NCBI RefSeq assembly: GCF_003003095.1
Contig: NZ_PVTT01000001.1
Location: 1-64,000, forward strand
Direction: 5' to 3'
Origin: Hasllibacter halocynthiae
Lineage (GTDB): Bacteria; Pseudomonadota; Alphaproteobacteria; Rhodobacterales; Rhodobacteraceae
Length of the DNA stretch: 64,000 nt
Numbering within the stretch: position 1 is the first letter of the stretch; every line of letters starts with the position of its first letter. A model generated the notes under the pieces. It ran no database searches. It had not been told where the DNA came from and saw nothing but the letters and a program-made list of their open reading frames with translations. Position numbers and translations under genes: made by a program. Positions 34,702 through 43,975 of the stretch are shown here, in pieces.

Positions 34702-35427
34702 TTACGCCTCGCGCCGGGCGGGTGCGCCGTTCACGGTCAGCCCTTCGCGGTCGTAGCGCAGCATCGCGAGCGCCCGCCCTCCTGCCACGGTCGTCAGCCG
34801 GCCCGCCTCTCGGCCGGCGGCGTCGAGGACCGCGTCCCCAGCCGCGCCGGGGCCGCCAAGGCCGAGCCGCGCGATGCCCTTCCTCAGCTCCGTCTTGTGC
34901 TTCATCCTTGCGACGACCTCCTGCCCGACGAAGCAGCCCTTGCGGAAATCGACGCCGTGCAGCCGTTCGAACCCCTGTTCGAGCACGTAGCTCTCCCCCG
35001 GGATCAGCTCCGCCCCCTGGGCTGGGACGAGGTGCTCCACGCGGACGGCATCGGACAGCTCGCCCGGCCCTTCCGCCCCGTAGAGGCGCCAGGCCCCAGC
35101 GAGGCGCGGGTCGGGCAGGGCGCCCTCGGGCGGATCGCCGATGCCGACCGTGACGGACAGCGGCGTCGCCTCCAGCGTCACCTCGCGGCGCAGCCGGTAT
35201 ATGGTGAGCCGCTGTAGGAGGCTGGCCGCGGCCTCCTCCGGGACGTCGAGCAGGATCGTGTCCCCCTGCGCGAGGAGGAAGAAGTCCGAGACCAGCTTGC
35301 CCTGCGGCGTCAGAAGGGCGGCGTAGACCGGCCCTTTCGCCGCCCGCCGGACGTCGTTCGTCACGAGATCCTGAAGGAATTCCTCGCGCTCACCCCCGCC
35401 GATCCTGATGCCCGATCGTCCCGTCAT
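34702..35427 (-). CDS. ygfZ: YgfZ/GcvT-like folate-binding iron-sulfur repair protein
   Basis: 241 residues. The key signature KGCFVGQEVVARM (about residues 165-177) is the K-G-C-[FY]-x-G-Q-E motif of YgfZ, a folate-dependent factor for Fe-S cluster enzymes. The N-terminal FLQDLVTNDVRRAA and LLTPQGKLVSDFFL are also typical. It is shorter than E. coli YgfZ (326 aa), as in many alphaproteobacteria. The start is the ATG of MTGRSGIRIGG. The divergent neighbour is a small glycosyltransferase 41 nt away. No glycine-cleavage genes are nearby. Confidence 0.9.
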   Translation of the reverse strand: MTGRSGIRIGGGEREEFLQDLVTNDVRRAAKGPVYAALLTPQGKLVSDFFLLAQGDTILLDVPEEAAASLLQRLTIYRLRREVTLEATPLSVTVGIGDPPEGALPDPRLAGAWRLYGAEGPGELSDAVRVEHLVPAQGAELIPGESYVLEQGFERLHGVDFRKGCFVGQEVVARMKHKTELRKGIARLGLGGPGAAGDAVLDAAGREAGRLTTVAGGRALAMLRYDREGLTVNGAPARREA

Positions 35428-35468
35428 CCGCTCGCCTCCCGCGTCCCCGGGGCGATATAGGGGGCGGC

Positions 35469-36155
35469 ATGAAGGATGACGACCGCGCGCCCATCTCCGT
35501 CGTGATACCCACGCTGAACGCCGCAGGGGCGCTGCCCGGGCTTCTGGGCGATCTCGTGACCGGCGCCGTGCAGGGCCTCGTGCGCGAAGTGGTAGTCTCC
35601 GATGGCGGATCCTCCGACGCGACGGCCGCCATCGCGGCCGCCGCGGGGGCGCGGACCCTCGAAGGTCCCCCCGGGCGGGGGGGGCAGCTCCGCCGCGGTT
35701 GCGCGGCGGCACGGGGGGCATGGCTCTGGTCGCTCCATGCGGACACGCGCCTGCCGCCGGGCTGGACCGGCCCGGCCGAGCGTTTCCTTGCGCGCGGGAC
35801 GGGGGCCGGTTGGGCGCGCCTCTCCTTCCGGGCCGGGGGTCTCCCCCCCCGATGGGTCGCCGGATGGGCGAACCTGCGGTCGCGCGCGGGCCTGCCCTAC
35901 GGGGACCAGGGCCTGCTCCTGCCCCGCGCCCTCTACGACGCGTCGGGCGGCTATCCCGACCAGCCTCTGATGGAGGACGTCGTCCTCGCGAGGAATCTCC
36001 GCGGCCACCTCGCGCCGCTCGACCTCGTCCTCAGCACCGACGCCGCCCGCTATGAGGGGCGCTGGCTGCGGCGCGGCGCGGCGAACCTCGTGACGCTCGC
36101 GCGGTGGCGGGCCGGCACGTCCCCCGACCGTCTCGCGGAACGCTACCGGCGGTGA
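35469..36155 (+). CDS. GT2-family glycosyltransferase (TIGR04283-like)
   Basis: 228 residues. N-terminal ISVVIPTLNAAGALPGLL and VVSDGGSSDAT are the nucleotide-sugar half of the GT-A fold; HADTRLPPGW and YGDQGLLLPRALYDASGGY...LMEDVVLARN are typical of the TIGR04283 group. The expected DxD-like motif is the HADTR segment. Acceptor unknown. It is small and lacks transmembrane segments. It lies between ygfZ (divergent) and an exporter-type ABC gene (convergent); no sugar operon surrounds it. Confidence 0.85.
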   Translation: MKDDDRAPISVVIPTLNAAGALPGLLGDLVTGAVQGLVREVVVSDGGSSDATAAIAAAAGARTLEGPPGRGGQLRRGCAAARGAWLWSLHADTRLPPGWTGPAERFLARGTGAGWARLSFRAGGLPPRWVAGWANLRSRAGLPYGDQGLLLPRALYDASGGYPDQPLMEDVVLARNLRGHLAPLDLVLSTDAARYEGRWLRRGAANLVTLARWRAGTSPDRLAERYRR

Positions 36156-36171
36156 GGCGGCGGGCGCCCGG

Positions 36172-37938
36172 TCATCCGCGCCCGGCCGATGCCGCCTGCC
36201 CCGCCGCCGCTTCCTCGCGGAACTGCATCCGCCAGAGGGCGGCATAGGCCCCGCCGCGCGCCAGGAGCTCGTCATGCGTGCCCGTCTCCGCGACGCGCCC
36301 GGCCTCCATCAGGACGATCCGATCGGCGTCCCGAACGGTCGACAGCCTATGCGCGATGACCAGCGTCGTCCGTCCCACGGACAGGCGGTCCAGGGCGTCC
36401 TGGACCAGGGCCTCGGACCGGGTGTCGAGCGCGCTCGTCGCCTCGTCCAGCAGGAGGATCGGCGCCCCCTTCAGCAGCGCCCGCGCGATGGCGATGCGCT
36501 GTCGCTGGCCGCCCGAGAGGTTCCCGCCGCGCAGCCCCGCAGGGCTGTCGAGGCCGAGCGGCAGCCGGGGCAGGAACTCGGGGACCTGCGCGGCCTCCAG
36601 CGCCGCCGTCACCGCGCTTTCGTCGGGATCGCGCCCCAGAAGCAGGTTCTCGCGCAGCGTCTCGTCGAAGAGGAGGGTGTCCTGGGCGACGACGCTGATG
36701 CTCCTGCGCAGCTCGGCGAGCCCCATCTCCGAGATGTCCGTGTCCCCGACCAGCACCCGGCCGGCATCCGGCACCGTCCGGCGGGTCAGCAGGTGGAACA
36801 GCGTCGATTTGCCCGCGCCCGAGGGTCCCACCAGCGCCGTCGTCCTTCCCGCGGGCGCGGTCAGGCTCGCGCCGCGCAGCACCTCCGTCTCGCCGTAGGA
36901 GAGGTGGACGTCCTCGAACACGATGTCGGGCGCCTCCGCCGGCGGGGCCTTCGGCAACGCGGGCGAGGTGATGGACGGGCGCGCGTCGAGCAGCTCGAAC
37001 AGCCGCTCGAGCGAGGCGTTCGCCTGCTGCCAGAGGCCGGCGAGCCCGCCGAGCTTGCGCAGCGGCTGGAAGGCCATCGCCATGGCCGTGAAGAAGGCCA
37101 TGAACTGCCCCACCGTCTTGTCCCCCGAGGCGACGGCCGCCCCCCCGGTCGCGAGGACCGCGACGAAGCCGATGCCGGTCACCACGTCGACCATGCCCGG
37201 GATCAGGGCCTGCCCCGTCGCGACCCGCGTCTCGGTCCTGACGATGCGGTCGGCGAGGGCGCGGAAGCGTCCGGCCTGATACTCCTCCATCCCTTCCAGC
37301 CGGACGGTGTCGAGGCCGTTCAGGACCTCCGACAGCCGCACGGTCCGCTCGCCGGCGGTGGCGCGCAGGGCGCGGGTCTTCTTGCGGACGTAGCGCTGCA
37401 GGACCAGCATGGGCAGGATGAGGACGGGCACCCCGACCAGCGCGACCGCCGTCCAGAGCGGATCGATGCTGATCGCCACGGCCATCAGCGAAGCGAGGGC
37501 GACTGCGTCCCGCGCGCCCCCTAGGAGGAAGGATTTCCAGACGTTCTGGATGGCGAGCGCGTCGCCGACGACGCGCTCCATCACCGATCCCGGCGGGTGC
37601 CGTTCGAACCAAGCGGCGTCCAGCGTCATCAGGTGCCGCAGCAGGTCGGTCTGAAGGTCGGCGATCGAGCGCTGCGAGACCTGCGTGAGAAGCCAGCGCT
37701 GGACGACCACCGCCACCCCCCGGAAGAGGAAGAGGCCGAATATCACCCCGCCGATCCAGCCCAGCGCCCCGACGTCGCCGCCGACGAAGACCCTGTCGAA
37801 CATCGGCTGGAGCATCCACGAGAAGAGGCCGAGCGCCGCCCCTTCGGTCAGCATCAGCACCGCCGCGACGGCGATGCGCGGTTTGTGGCGCGAGAGGTAG
37901 CCGGACCAGAGCCGGCCGAAGAGGCTGCGCGTCTTCAT
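36172..37938 (-). CDS. ABC exporter, MsbA/LmrA-like half transporter
   Basis: 588 residues. Six transmembrane helices (residues ~15-300) are fused to a nucleotide-binding domain with Walker A GPSGAGKST, Q-loop VVAQDTLLFDETL, signature LSGGQRQR, Walker B ILLLDEAT and a switch-region His in IAHRLSTVRDADR. It works as a homodimer in the inner membrane. MsbA-like lipid A/phospholipid flippase is the closest general description, but drug or lipid specificity cannot be settled. It converges on the glycosyltransferase and is divergent from the class V aminotransferase. Confidence 0.92.
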   Translation of the reverse strand: MKTRSLFGRLWSGYLSRHKPRIAVAAVLMLTEGAALGLFSWMLQPMFDRVFVGGDVGALGWIGGVIFGLFLFRGVAVVVQRWLLTQVSQRSIADLQTDLLRHLMTLDAAWFERHPPGSVMERVVGDALAIQNVWKSFLLGGARDAVALASLMAVAISIDPLWTAVALVGVPVLILPMLVLQRYVRKKTRALRATAGERTVRLSEVLNGLDTVRLEGMEEYQAGRFRALADRIVRTETRVATGQALIPGMVDVVTGIGFVAVLATGGAAVASGDKTVGQFMAFFTAMAMAFQPLRKLGGLAGLWQQANASLERLFELLDARPSITSPALPKAPPAEAPDIVFEDVHLSYGETEVLRGASLTAPAGRTTALVGPSGAGKSTLFHLLTRRTVPDAGRVLVGDTDISEMGLAELRRSISVVAQDTLLFDETLRENLLLGRDPDESAVTAALEAAQVPEFLPRLPLGLDSPAGLRGGNLSGGQRQRIAIARALLKGAPILLLDEATSALDTRSEALVQDALDRLSVGRTTLVIAHRLSTVRDADRIVLMEAGRVAETGTHDELLARGGAYAALWRMQFREEAAAGQAASAGRG

Positions 37939-38035
37939 CGCGCCGCCCTATCGTGCGGGGCCCGCGGCGGGCAAGCGCGGCTGGACGCGGGGGCCGGGCG
38001 GCCCTAGCCCGTCCGGGTCAGCGCAAGGATCGACC

Positions 38036-39223
38036 ATGCCATCATTCGGCCGCGAGCATCTCGCCATTCCCGGACCCTCGACCATGCCCGACCGCGTGCT
38101 GCGCGCCATGCACCGCGCCAGCCCCAACATCTACTCGGGCGAGCTGCCGGACATGATGCCCGGGATCCGGCGCGACCTGAAGGCGGTCGCGCGCACCGAA
38201 GGCGACGTCGCGATCTACATCGGGAACGGCCATGCCGCCTGGGAGGCCGCGCTCGCCAACACCTGCGCGCCGGGGGGGCGGGTGCTCGTGCCGGCCACGG
38301 GCCTCTTCGGGCACGGCTGGGGCGAGATGGCCCGCCGCGCGGGCGCCGAGGCGACGGTGCTGGAGTTCGGCAAGCGGACGCCTGTCGACCCCGCCCGGAT
38401 CGAGGAGGCCCTACGCGCGGACCCGTCGATACGTTCGGTCCTTCTGGTGCAGACCGACACTTCTACCTCCGTCCTCTCGGACGTGCGTGCCGTTCGCGCG
38501 GCGATGGACGCGGCGAGGTCGGACGCGCTCCTGCAGGTCGACGCGATCGCATGCCTGGGCGTCGATCGGCTGGAGATGGACGAATGGGGCGCGGACGTCG
38601 TGGTCACCGGCTCGCAGAAAGGGCTGATGACGCCGCCGGGCCTGTGCTTCGTCTTCTTCGGCCCCCGCGCCGTCCGGGCGCGCGAGGGGCTGGACCGTGT
38701 CAGCCTCTACTGGGACTGGGTCCCCCGCACCGCGCCCGGGGCCTTCTGGCAGAACTTCTGCGGCACCGCGCCGACGCACCACCTCTACGGATTGCGCGAG
38801 GCGCTCGACATCCTCGTGCACGAAGAGGGCGTCGAGGAGGCGTGGGCGAGGCATGACCGTCTCGCCCGTGCGGTCTGGTCCGCCTGCGAGGCATGGTCGG
38901 CCGGGGGTGGCCCGACGCTGAACGTGGCGGACCCCGACCACCGCTCGCGCGCGACGACAACCTGCGCGCTGGATGGGGCCGAACGGCTGCGCGCCTGGTG
39001 CGAGGAACGGGCCGGCGTCACCCTTGGAATCGGCCTCGGCATGCAGGTGGAGGGGGCGCAGCAACGCAGCAGCCCCGACCACTTCCGCATTGGGCACATG
39101 GGGCACCTCAACGCCCAGATGATCCTGGGGACGCTGGGCGCGATCGATGCCGGGCTGAAGGCCCTCCGAATGCCCCACGGACCCGGCGCCCTCGAAGGGG
39201 CGAGCGCGGCGCTCGCCACCTAG
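38036..39223 (+). CDS. Class V aminotransferase (serine-glyoxylate aminotransferase-like)
   Basis: 395 residues of fold-type I PLP enzyme. It starts with LAIPGPSTMPDRVLRAMHR and IYSGELPDMM. YIGNGHAAWEAAL binds the cofactor phosphate, DAIACLGVDRLEMDEWGADVVVTGSQKGLM carries the PLP Asp and Lys, and HHLYGLREAL and GIGLGMQ follow. Homologues convert serine plus glyoxylate to hydroxypyruvate and glycine (serine cycle), or act on related alanine/glyoxylate pairs. No serine-cycle partner is next to it. The TAG interlocks with the stop of the next gene on the opposite strand. Confidence 0.9.
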   Translation: MPSFGREHLAIPGPSTMPDRVLRAMHRASPNIYSGELPDMMPGIRRDLKAVARTEGDVAIYIGNGHAAWEAALANTCAPGGRVLVPATGLFGHGWGEMARRAGAEATVLEFGKRTPVDPARIEEALRADPSIRSVLLVQTDTSTSVLSDVRAVRAAMDAARSDALLQVDAIACLGVDRLEMDEWGADVVVTGSQKGLMTPPGLCFVFFGPRAVRAREGLDRVSLYWDWVPRTAPGAFWQNFCGTAPTHHLYGLREALDILVHEEGVEEAWARHDRLARAVWSACEAWSAGGGPTLNVADPDHRSRATTTCALDGAERLRAWCEERAGVTLGIGLGMQVEGAQQRSSPDHFRIGHMGHLNAQMILGTLGAIDAGLKALRMPHGPGALEGASAALAT

Positions 39224-39450
39224 CGGCGGTGGTCCTCGTCGGTGCGGACGGGGATCAGCTCGGCGGCGGCCGCGTCGGCCCGGGCGGCTTCGGCGAGGCC
39301 GACGATCGTGCGGTCCATCGCCCAGGCGAGCAGCATGGCGACCACGATGCCGGCCACGGCCCAGACCATCGAGAGGGCGCAGAAGGTCAGCACGAAGGCG
39401 CTGACGAGGAAAGGGTTGGTGTAGTCGGGGGCGGATCCGGGCGTGCGCAT
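39220..39450 (-). CDS. Small membrane protein of unknown function
   Basis: 76 residues. A short N-terminus (MRTPGSAPDYTNPF) is followed by one long or two short hydrophobic helices (LVSAFVLTFCALSMVWAVAGIVVAMLLAWAMDRTI), then a helical, charged C-terminus. A clear AGGAG lies ahead of the ATG. Proteins of this pattern occur in Rhodobacterales and are usually annotated hypothetical. The function is unknown. Confidence 0.7.
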   Translation of the reverse strand: MRTPGSAPDYTNPFLVSAFVLTFCALSMVWAVAGIVVAMLLAWAMDRTIVGLAEAARADAAAAELIPVRTDEDHRR

Positions 39451-39528
39451 GGGGGTGTCTCCTGGGGCGAAGCGTCACGATCTTCGGAGGGGAAACCGCC
39501 TCGGGGGGGGCTGCTGTTCCCTTCGAAA

Positions 39529-40704
39529 TTAATCCACCCGGCGGGAACCCGCATCGACGAGCGCTGGACCCAGGGCCGCGTCCAGCCTGTCGAGATCCTG
39601 GGAGTTCCCAGCGCTAACGCGGATGCACCGGTCGAGGGGCGGCACGGCCGGCATCCGCACGAACACCCCCCGCGCGGCGAGGCCGTCCAGAACCGCGCGG
39701 GCGAAGGCGCCGTCGCTTCCGCAATCGACCGCGACGAAGTTCGTCGCCGAAGGAAGGGCGCGCAACCCGTGCCGCTCCACGATGGTGGCGATCCTCTCTC
39801 GCGCGCCGGCGATCCGCGTGACCGTCGCCGCGAGATGCGCTCCGTCCCGCAGGGAGGCGAGGGCGGCGGCCTGCGCGGGGCGCGAGACGCCGAAATGGTT
39901 CCGCACCCGGTCGAAGGCCCCGATCAGCGTCTCGGGCCCGATCGCGTAGCCGATCCGTATCCCCGCCAGCCCGTGCGCCTTCGAGAAGGTCCGCATCCGC
40001 ACCACCGGCTTGGCGAGGTCGACGCGCGGGACCGCCCCCGGCGGCGCGGTGTCGGCGTAGGCCTCGTCCAGAACGAGGATGCAGCCGCGCGGCAACCTTT
40101 CGATCATCGCCTCCACGGCGGCGGCATCGTGCCAGGAGCCCATGGGGTTGTCTGGGTTGGCGAGGTAGATCAGCCGCGCGCCCACCTCGCCGGCGCAGGC
40201 CAGCAGCGCCTCGGGATCCTCGCGGTCGCCCCGGTAGGGAACCGTCCGAAGAACGCCCCCGAACCCCCTTACGTGGTAGGAGAAGGTCGGGTAGGCGCCC
40301 GCCGAGGTGACGACGGAGACGCCGGGTTCGACCGTCAGACGAACGAGCGTGCCGAGCAGCCCGTCGATCCCCTCGCCGACCACGACGTTCCCTATGCCCG
40401 CCCCATGCCGTTCGGCCAAGGCGCGGCGCAGGTCGTGCGCCTCGGGATCGCCGTACATCCAGACGCCGCACCCGGCGATGGCCTCCAGCGCCCTGGGGGA
40501 GGGGCCGAACACGCTCTCGTTCGCGCCGAGGCGGGCGTCGAAACGCCGGCCCATGCTCCGTTCCTGCGCCTCGGGACCGACGAAGGGCACGGTAGCTGGA
40601 AGCGACGCCGCAAGCGCGGCGAGCGGCGTGTCCGCGCCCGCATCGGCCTTCGGCCTCATCGGCCGCGCCATGCCGACGGCTTCGTGCCCAGCCCGCCGGA
40701 ACAT
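39529..40704 (-). CDS. Pyridoxal-phosphate aminotransferase, HisC-like
   Basis: 391 residues of fold-type I aminotransferase. It shows LGANESVFGPSPRALEAI, YGDPEAHDLRRALAERHG, VVGEGIDGLLG, NPDNPMGS, ILDEAYAD-type VLDEAYAD, TFSKAHGLAGIRIGYAIG (PLP Lys) and the final RVSAGNSQDLDRLDAAL. The pattern resembles histidinol-phosphate aminotransferase, but position and sequence also fit a broader amino-acid aminotransferase. No his gene adjoins, and it is followed by valS on the same strand upstream. The start at 40704 has a very close GGAGGAG; an ATG 11 codons later is an alternative. Confidence 0.85.
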   Translation of the reverse strand: MFRRAGHEAVGMARPMRPKADAGADTPLAALAASLPATVPFVGPEAQERSMGRRFDARLGANESVFGPSPRALEAIAGCGVWMYGDPEAHDLRRALAERHGAGIGNVVVGEGIDGLLGTLVRLTVEPGVSVVTSAGAYPTFSYHVRGFGGVLRTVPYRGDREDPEALLACAGEVGARLIYLANPDNPMGSWHDAAAVEAMIERLPRGCILVLDEAYADTAPPGAVPRVDLAKPVVRMRTFSKAHGLAGIRIGYAIGPETLIGAFDRVRNHFGVSRPAQAAALASLRDGAHLAATVTRIAGARERIATIVERHGLRALPSATNFVAVDCGSDGAFARAVLDGLAARGVFVRMPAVPPLDRCIRVSAGNSQDLDRLDAALGPALVDAGSRRVD

Positions 40705-40726
40705 CTCCTCCCCGCCGGAAGGGGGG

Positions 40727-43700
40727 TCATCCCATCGCCTCCAGCCGCTCGCGCGCGGTCTTCAGGCGCGCCTCCTCGGCCTCGCGTGCGGCGAGGTTCC
40801 CTTCCGTCTCGGCGACGACCTCCTCCGGCGCGCTCTCCCGGAACTTGGGGTTCCCCAGTCGGCCCCGCAGGCCGCCCAGTTCCTTGGCGAGCTTGCCGAG
40901 GGACTTGTCCAGCCGCGCCTTCTCGGCGCCGACGTCGATCACGCCCTCAAGCGGGACCGCCAGCGTCGCGCCCGGCAGGGCCATGGTCGCGGCGCCCTTG
41001 GGCAGCGTGGCCGCGTCCTCGACCCGCTCGACCCGCGCCATCCGCTCGAGCTGCGGCGCGAAACGGGCGAGCCGCTGGCGCGCGTCCGCATCCGCCTCCT
41101 GCACGAGGAGGGGCAGCTTCGCCCCCCCCGGCACGCCCATCTCCCCCCGGAGGGAGCGGACCTCCTCGATCAGGGCGACGATCCAGGCGGTGTCCGCCTC
41201 CTCCTCCGCCTCGGCGCCCTCCGGCCACGGGGCCAGCGCCAGCATCCCCTCCCGCTCCGCAAGGTCGCCCCACAGCGCTTCCGTCGCGAAGGGCATGAAC
41301 GGATGAAGCAGCTTCAGGGTCCCGTCCAGCGCGCGCCGCAGCGCGGCCCGCGTCTCCTCCCGCTCGGCCGCGCCCTCCTGCAGGAGGGGCTTGGCCAGCT
41401 CGAGATACCAGTCGCAGAGGACGTTCCAGGTGAAGGCGTAGGCCGCGCGCGCCGCGTCGTCGAAGCGGTAGGCGGTGAGGGCGGCGTCCACCTCGGCCAC
41501 CGCCGCGGCCAGCCGCCCCTCGATCCAGCGGTTCACGGGGTGGGCGGCCGGGGCGTCCGCGCCCTCGTAGGCGCCGTTGGCTTCCGCGAACCGGGCCGCG
41601 TTCCAGAGCTTCGTGACGAAGTTGCGGTTCCCCTCCACCCGCGATTCCGCCAGCTTCAGGTCGCGTCCCATCGAGGCCATCGAGGCCAGGGTGAACCGCA
41701 GGGCGTCCGCCCCGTAGCGCTCGATCAGGTCGAGGGGATCGACCACGTTGCCGAGCGACTTGGACATCTTCCGCCCCTTCTCGTCCCGGACGAGGGAGTG
41801 GACGTAGACCGTCTCGAACGGGGTGCGCTCCTCCATGGGGCGGTCGGTCAGGACGGCGTGCTGCATCATCATCATCCGGGCGACCCAGAAGAAGATGATG
41901 TCGAAGCCCGTGACGAGGACGGAGGTGGGGTAGTAGCGGCGCATCTCCTCGGTGTCCGCGGGCCAGCCCAGCGTGCCGATGGGCCAGAGGCCGGACGAGA
42001 ACCATGTGTCGAGGACGTCAGGGTCTTGGGCGATTGTTATCTGAACGTGGATGAAGTGCTCGTCACGAGACATTGACCAGCCTTCGTCGCTGGTTGGGTC
42101 CGCCCTTTTACGGCCATCTGCATCACGGACAGTTCCGGCGTCTTCAGTCGAAGCGAACACTTCAACGCCGTCGAACGCTCCGCTGGTAGAATAAGCATGC
42201 GCGCCGATCGCATCGGCTAGTGCGGCATCTTCATTCAGAGCCCGGTAATGCTGCTCTGCCTTCTCTATCGCCAGTTCGTAGTTTTCAGCACAGAAAGTCT
42301 CGCCATCCGGCCCATACCAAACCGGGATCCTGTGCCCCCACCAGAGCTGGCGGGAGATGGTCCAGGGCTCGATGTTCTCCAGCCAGTTGAAGTAGACCTT
42401 GCGGTCCTGCTCGGGGATGATCTGGGTCCGCCCCTCGCGCACCGCGTCCAGCGCCGGACCGACGATCTTGGCCGAGTCCACGAACCACTGGTCCGTCAGC
42501 ATCGGCTCGATCACGACCTTCGAGCGGTCGCCGTAGGGCTGCATGATCGGCCGCGACTCGACCAGCGGGACAAGGGCGTCCGTCCGCATCTCGCCGCCTT
42601 CGGAGGCGTCGGGGGGCGGGGCGTCCGTCACCTCGGTGGGGTTGGCCGAGGCCGCGCCGGCGCCCAGCCGGGGATCGGTCGGCGGGACCATCACCGCCAG
42701 CCCCTCGGCCGTGATCTGCTCGACCACCCGCTCCCGCGCCTCGAACCGGTCCAGCCCGCGCAGCTCCTCGGGGACCAGGTTCACCGCGTCCACGTCCACC
42801 GTGGCCGGGTCCACCTCGCCCCGCGCGATCTGGCCCGCGACCTCCGCCGCTTCCTCGTAAGGCATCCCGTCCGCGCGCATCGCGGCCTTCGTGTCCATCA
42901 GCCGGTAGAGCGGGATGCCCTGACGCTGCGCCACCGCGTAGTCGTTGAAGTCGTGCGCCCCCGTGATCTTCACCGCGCCCGAGCCGAAGAGGGGGTCGGG
43001 ATACTCGTCCGTCACGATGGGGATCAGGCGGCGATGTTCCTTCGGGCCGACGGGGATCTCGCAGAGCTTGCCGACGATGGGGGCGTAGCGCTCATCGTCC
43101 GGGTGCACCGCCACGGCGCCATCGCCCAGCATCGTCTCGGGACGCGTCGTCGCGATCGAGATGTAGTCGCGCGTCTCGCGGAACAGCTCCTCTCCGTCCT
43201 CGCCGCGCTCGACGTACTCGTAGGTGGCGTCGCCGGCGAGCGGGTACTTGAAGTGCCACATGTGCCCGGGCGTCTCGAGGTTCTCGACCTCCAGGTCGCT
43301 GATCGCCGTCTCGAACTTCGGGTCCCAGTTCACCAGGCGCTTGCCGCGGTAGATCAGCCCCTTCTCGTACATGTCGACGAAGACCCGGATCACCGCGTCG
43401 TGGAAGTCCTGGCCGCCCGCCGACCCCTCCGGGTCGCCCGGCGCGCCGGTCATGGTGAAGGCGGACCGCGACCAGTCCATCGAGCAGCCCAGCCGCTTGT
43501 CCTGATCGACGATGGCGCCGCCGGATTTGCTCTTCCACTCCCAGACCTTCTCCAGGAACGCCTCGCGCGTGAAATCGGTGCGCCCCTTCCCCTCCTTCGC
43601 CAGCTCCCGTTCGACGACCATCTGCGTGGCTATGCCCGCATGGTCGAGGCCCGGCTGCCAGAGCGTGTCGAAGCCTCGCATCCGGTGCCAGCGCGTCAGG

Positions 43701-43885
43701 ACGTCCTGCAGCGTGTGGTTGAAGGCGTGCCCGATATGCAGCGTGCCCGTGACGTTGGGCGGGGGCAGGAGGGTGCTGAACGTCTCCTCCCGCCGCTTGC
43801 CGGCGCCGGCGCGGAAGCAGCCCTTCGCCTCCCACTCGGCGTAGATCGCGCCTTCGCGCTCGGCGGCGTCGAAATGCTTGTCCAT
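40727..43885 (-). CDS. valS: Valyl-tRNA synthetase
   Basis: 1052 residues. It charges tRNA-Val. Class I signatures are PPPNVTGTLHIGHAFNHTLQD near residue 42 and KGRKMSKSLGN near residue 710. The editing (CP1) domain, anticodon-binding region and a C-terminal coiled-coil tRNA-binding arm (EKARLDKSLGKLAKELGGLR) are present. It is longer than typical ValRS (about 880-1000). A segment of about 90 codons between WWGHRIPVWYGPDG and DPDVLDTWFSSGLWP has codon usage unlike the rest (see 42020-42289). The reading frame is intact throughout, so the enzyme should be functional. Same strand as the HisC-like gene, 22 nt upstream of it. Confidence 0.95.
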   Translation of the reverse strand: MDKHFDAAEREGAIYAEWEAKGCFRAGAGKRREETFSTLLPPPNVTGTLHIGHAFNHTLQDVLTRWHRMRGFDTLWQPGLDHAGIATQMVVERELAKEGKGRTDFTREAFLEKVWEWKSKSGGAIVDQDKRLGCSMDWSRSAFTMTGAPGDPEGSAGGQDFHDAVIRVFVDMYEKGLIYRGKRLVNWDPKFETAISDLEVENLETPGHMWHFKYPLAGDATYEYVERGEDGEELFRETRDYISIATTRPETMLGDGAVAVHPDDERYAPIVGKLCEIPVGPKEHRRLIPIVTDEYPDPLFGSGAVKITGAHDFNDYAVAQRQGIPLYRLMDTKAAMRADGMPYEEAAEVAGQIARGEVDPATVDVDAVNLVPEELRGLDRFEARERVVEQITAEGLAVMVPPTDPRLGAGAASANPTEVTDAPPPDASEGGEMRTDALVPLVESRPIMQPYGDRSKVVIEPMLTDQWFVDSAKIVGPALDAVREGRTQIIPEQDRKVYFNWLENIEPWTISRQLWWGHRIPVWYGPDGETFCAENYELAIEKAEQHYRALNEDAALADAIGAHAYSTSGAFDGVEVFASTEDAGTVRDADGRKRADPTSDEGWSMSRDEHFIHVQITIAQDPDVLDTWFSSGLWPIGTLGWPADTEEMRRYYPTSVLVTGFDIIFFWVARMMMMQHAVLTDRPMEERTPFETVYVHSLVRDEKGRKMSKSLGNVVDPLDLIERYGADALRFTLASMASMGRDLKLAESRVEGNRNFVTKLWNAARFAEANGAYEGADAPAAHPVNRWIEGRLAAAVAEVDAALTAYRFDDAARAAYAFTWNVLCDWYLELAKPLLQEGAAEREETRAALRRALDGTLKLLHPFMPFATEALWGDLAEREGMLALAPWPEGAEAEEEADTAWIVALIEEVRSLRGEMGVPGGAKLPLLVQEADADARQRLARFAPQLERMARVERVEDAATLPKGAATMALPGATLAVPLEGVIDVGAEKARLDKSLGKLAKELGGLRGRLGNPKFRESAPEEVVAETEGNLAAREAEEARLKTARERLEAMG
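42020..42289 (-). other. Atypical-codon insert inside valS
   Basis: These 90 codons (about valS residues 533-622) use A/T-ending codons in roughly 40 cases by hand count, with ATA, AGG, AAA, CTA, TCA and ACA, which are scarce in the rest of the window. The encoded segment (AENYELAIEKAEQHYRALNEDAAL...DEHFIHVQITIAQ) separates two conserved catalytic-half blocks. It is in frame and has no intein or recombinase motif. Recombination with an outside valS allele or insertion of a lineage-specific loop would explain it. The edges are estimated from codon use, not from an alignment. Confidence 0.6.
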
Positions 43886-43975
43886 GCTGGGCCCCGTGAT
43901 GTGTCGGCGGGGGACTAGCCCGGCGGCGCGGAGGGGTGAAGAGGGATGGTCCCGCCGCGCCGGGCGAGGGCCCCG

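Noticed and set aside
34702-35721. Extended version of ygfZ by about 98 codons.
   Set aside because: The added N-terminus is Arg/Pro-rich antisense to the glycosyltransferase; the conserved YgfZ part starts at MTGRSGIRIGG.
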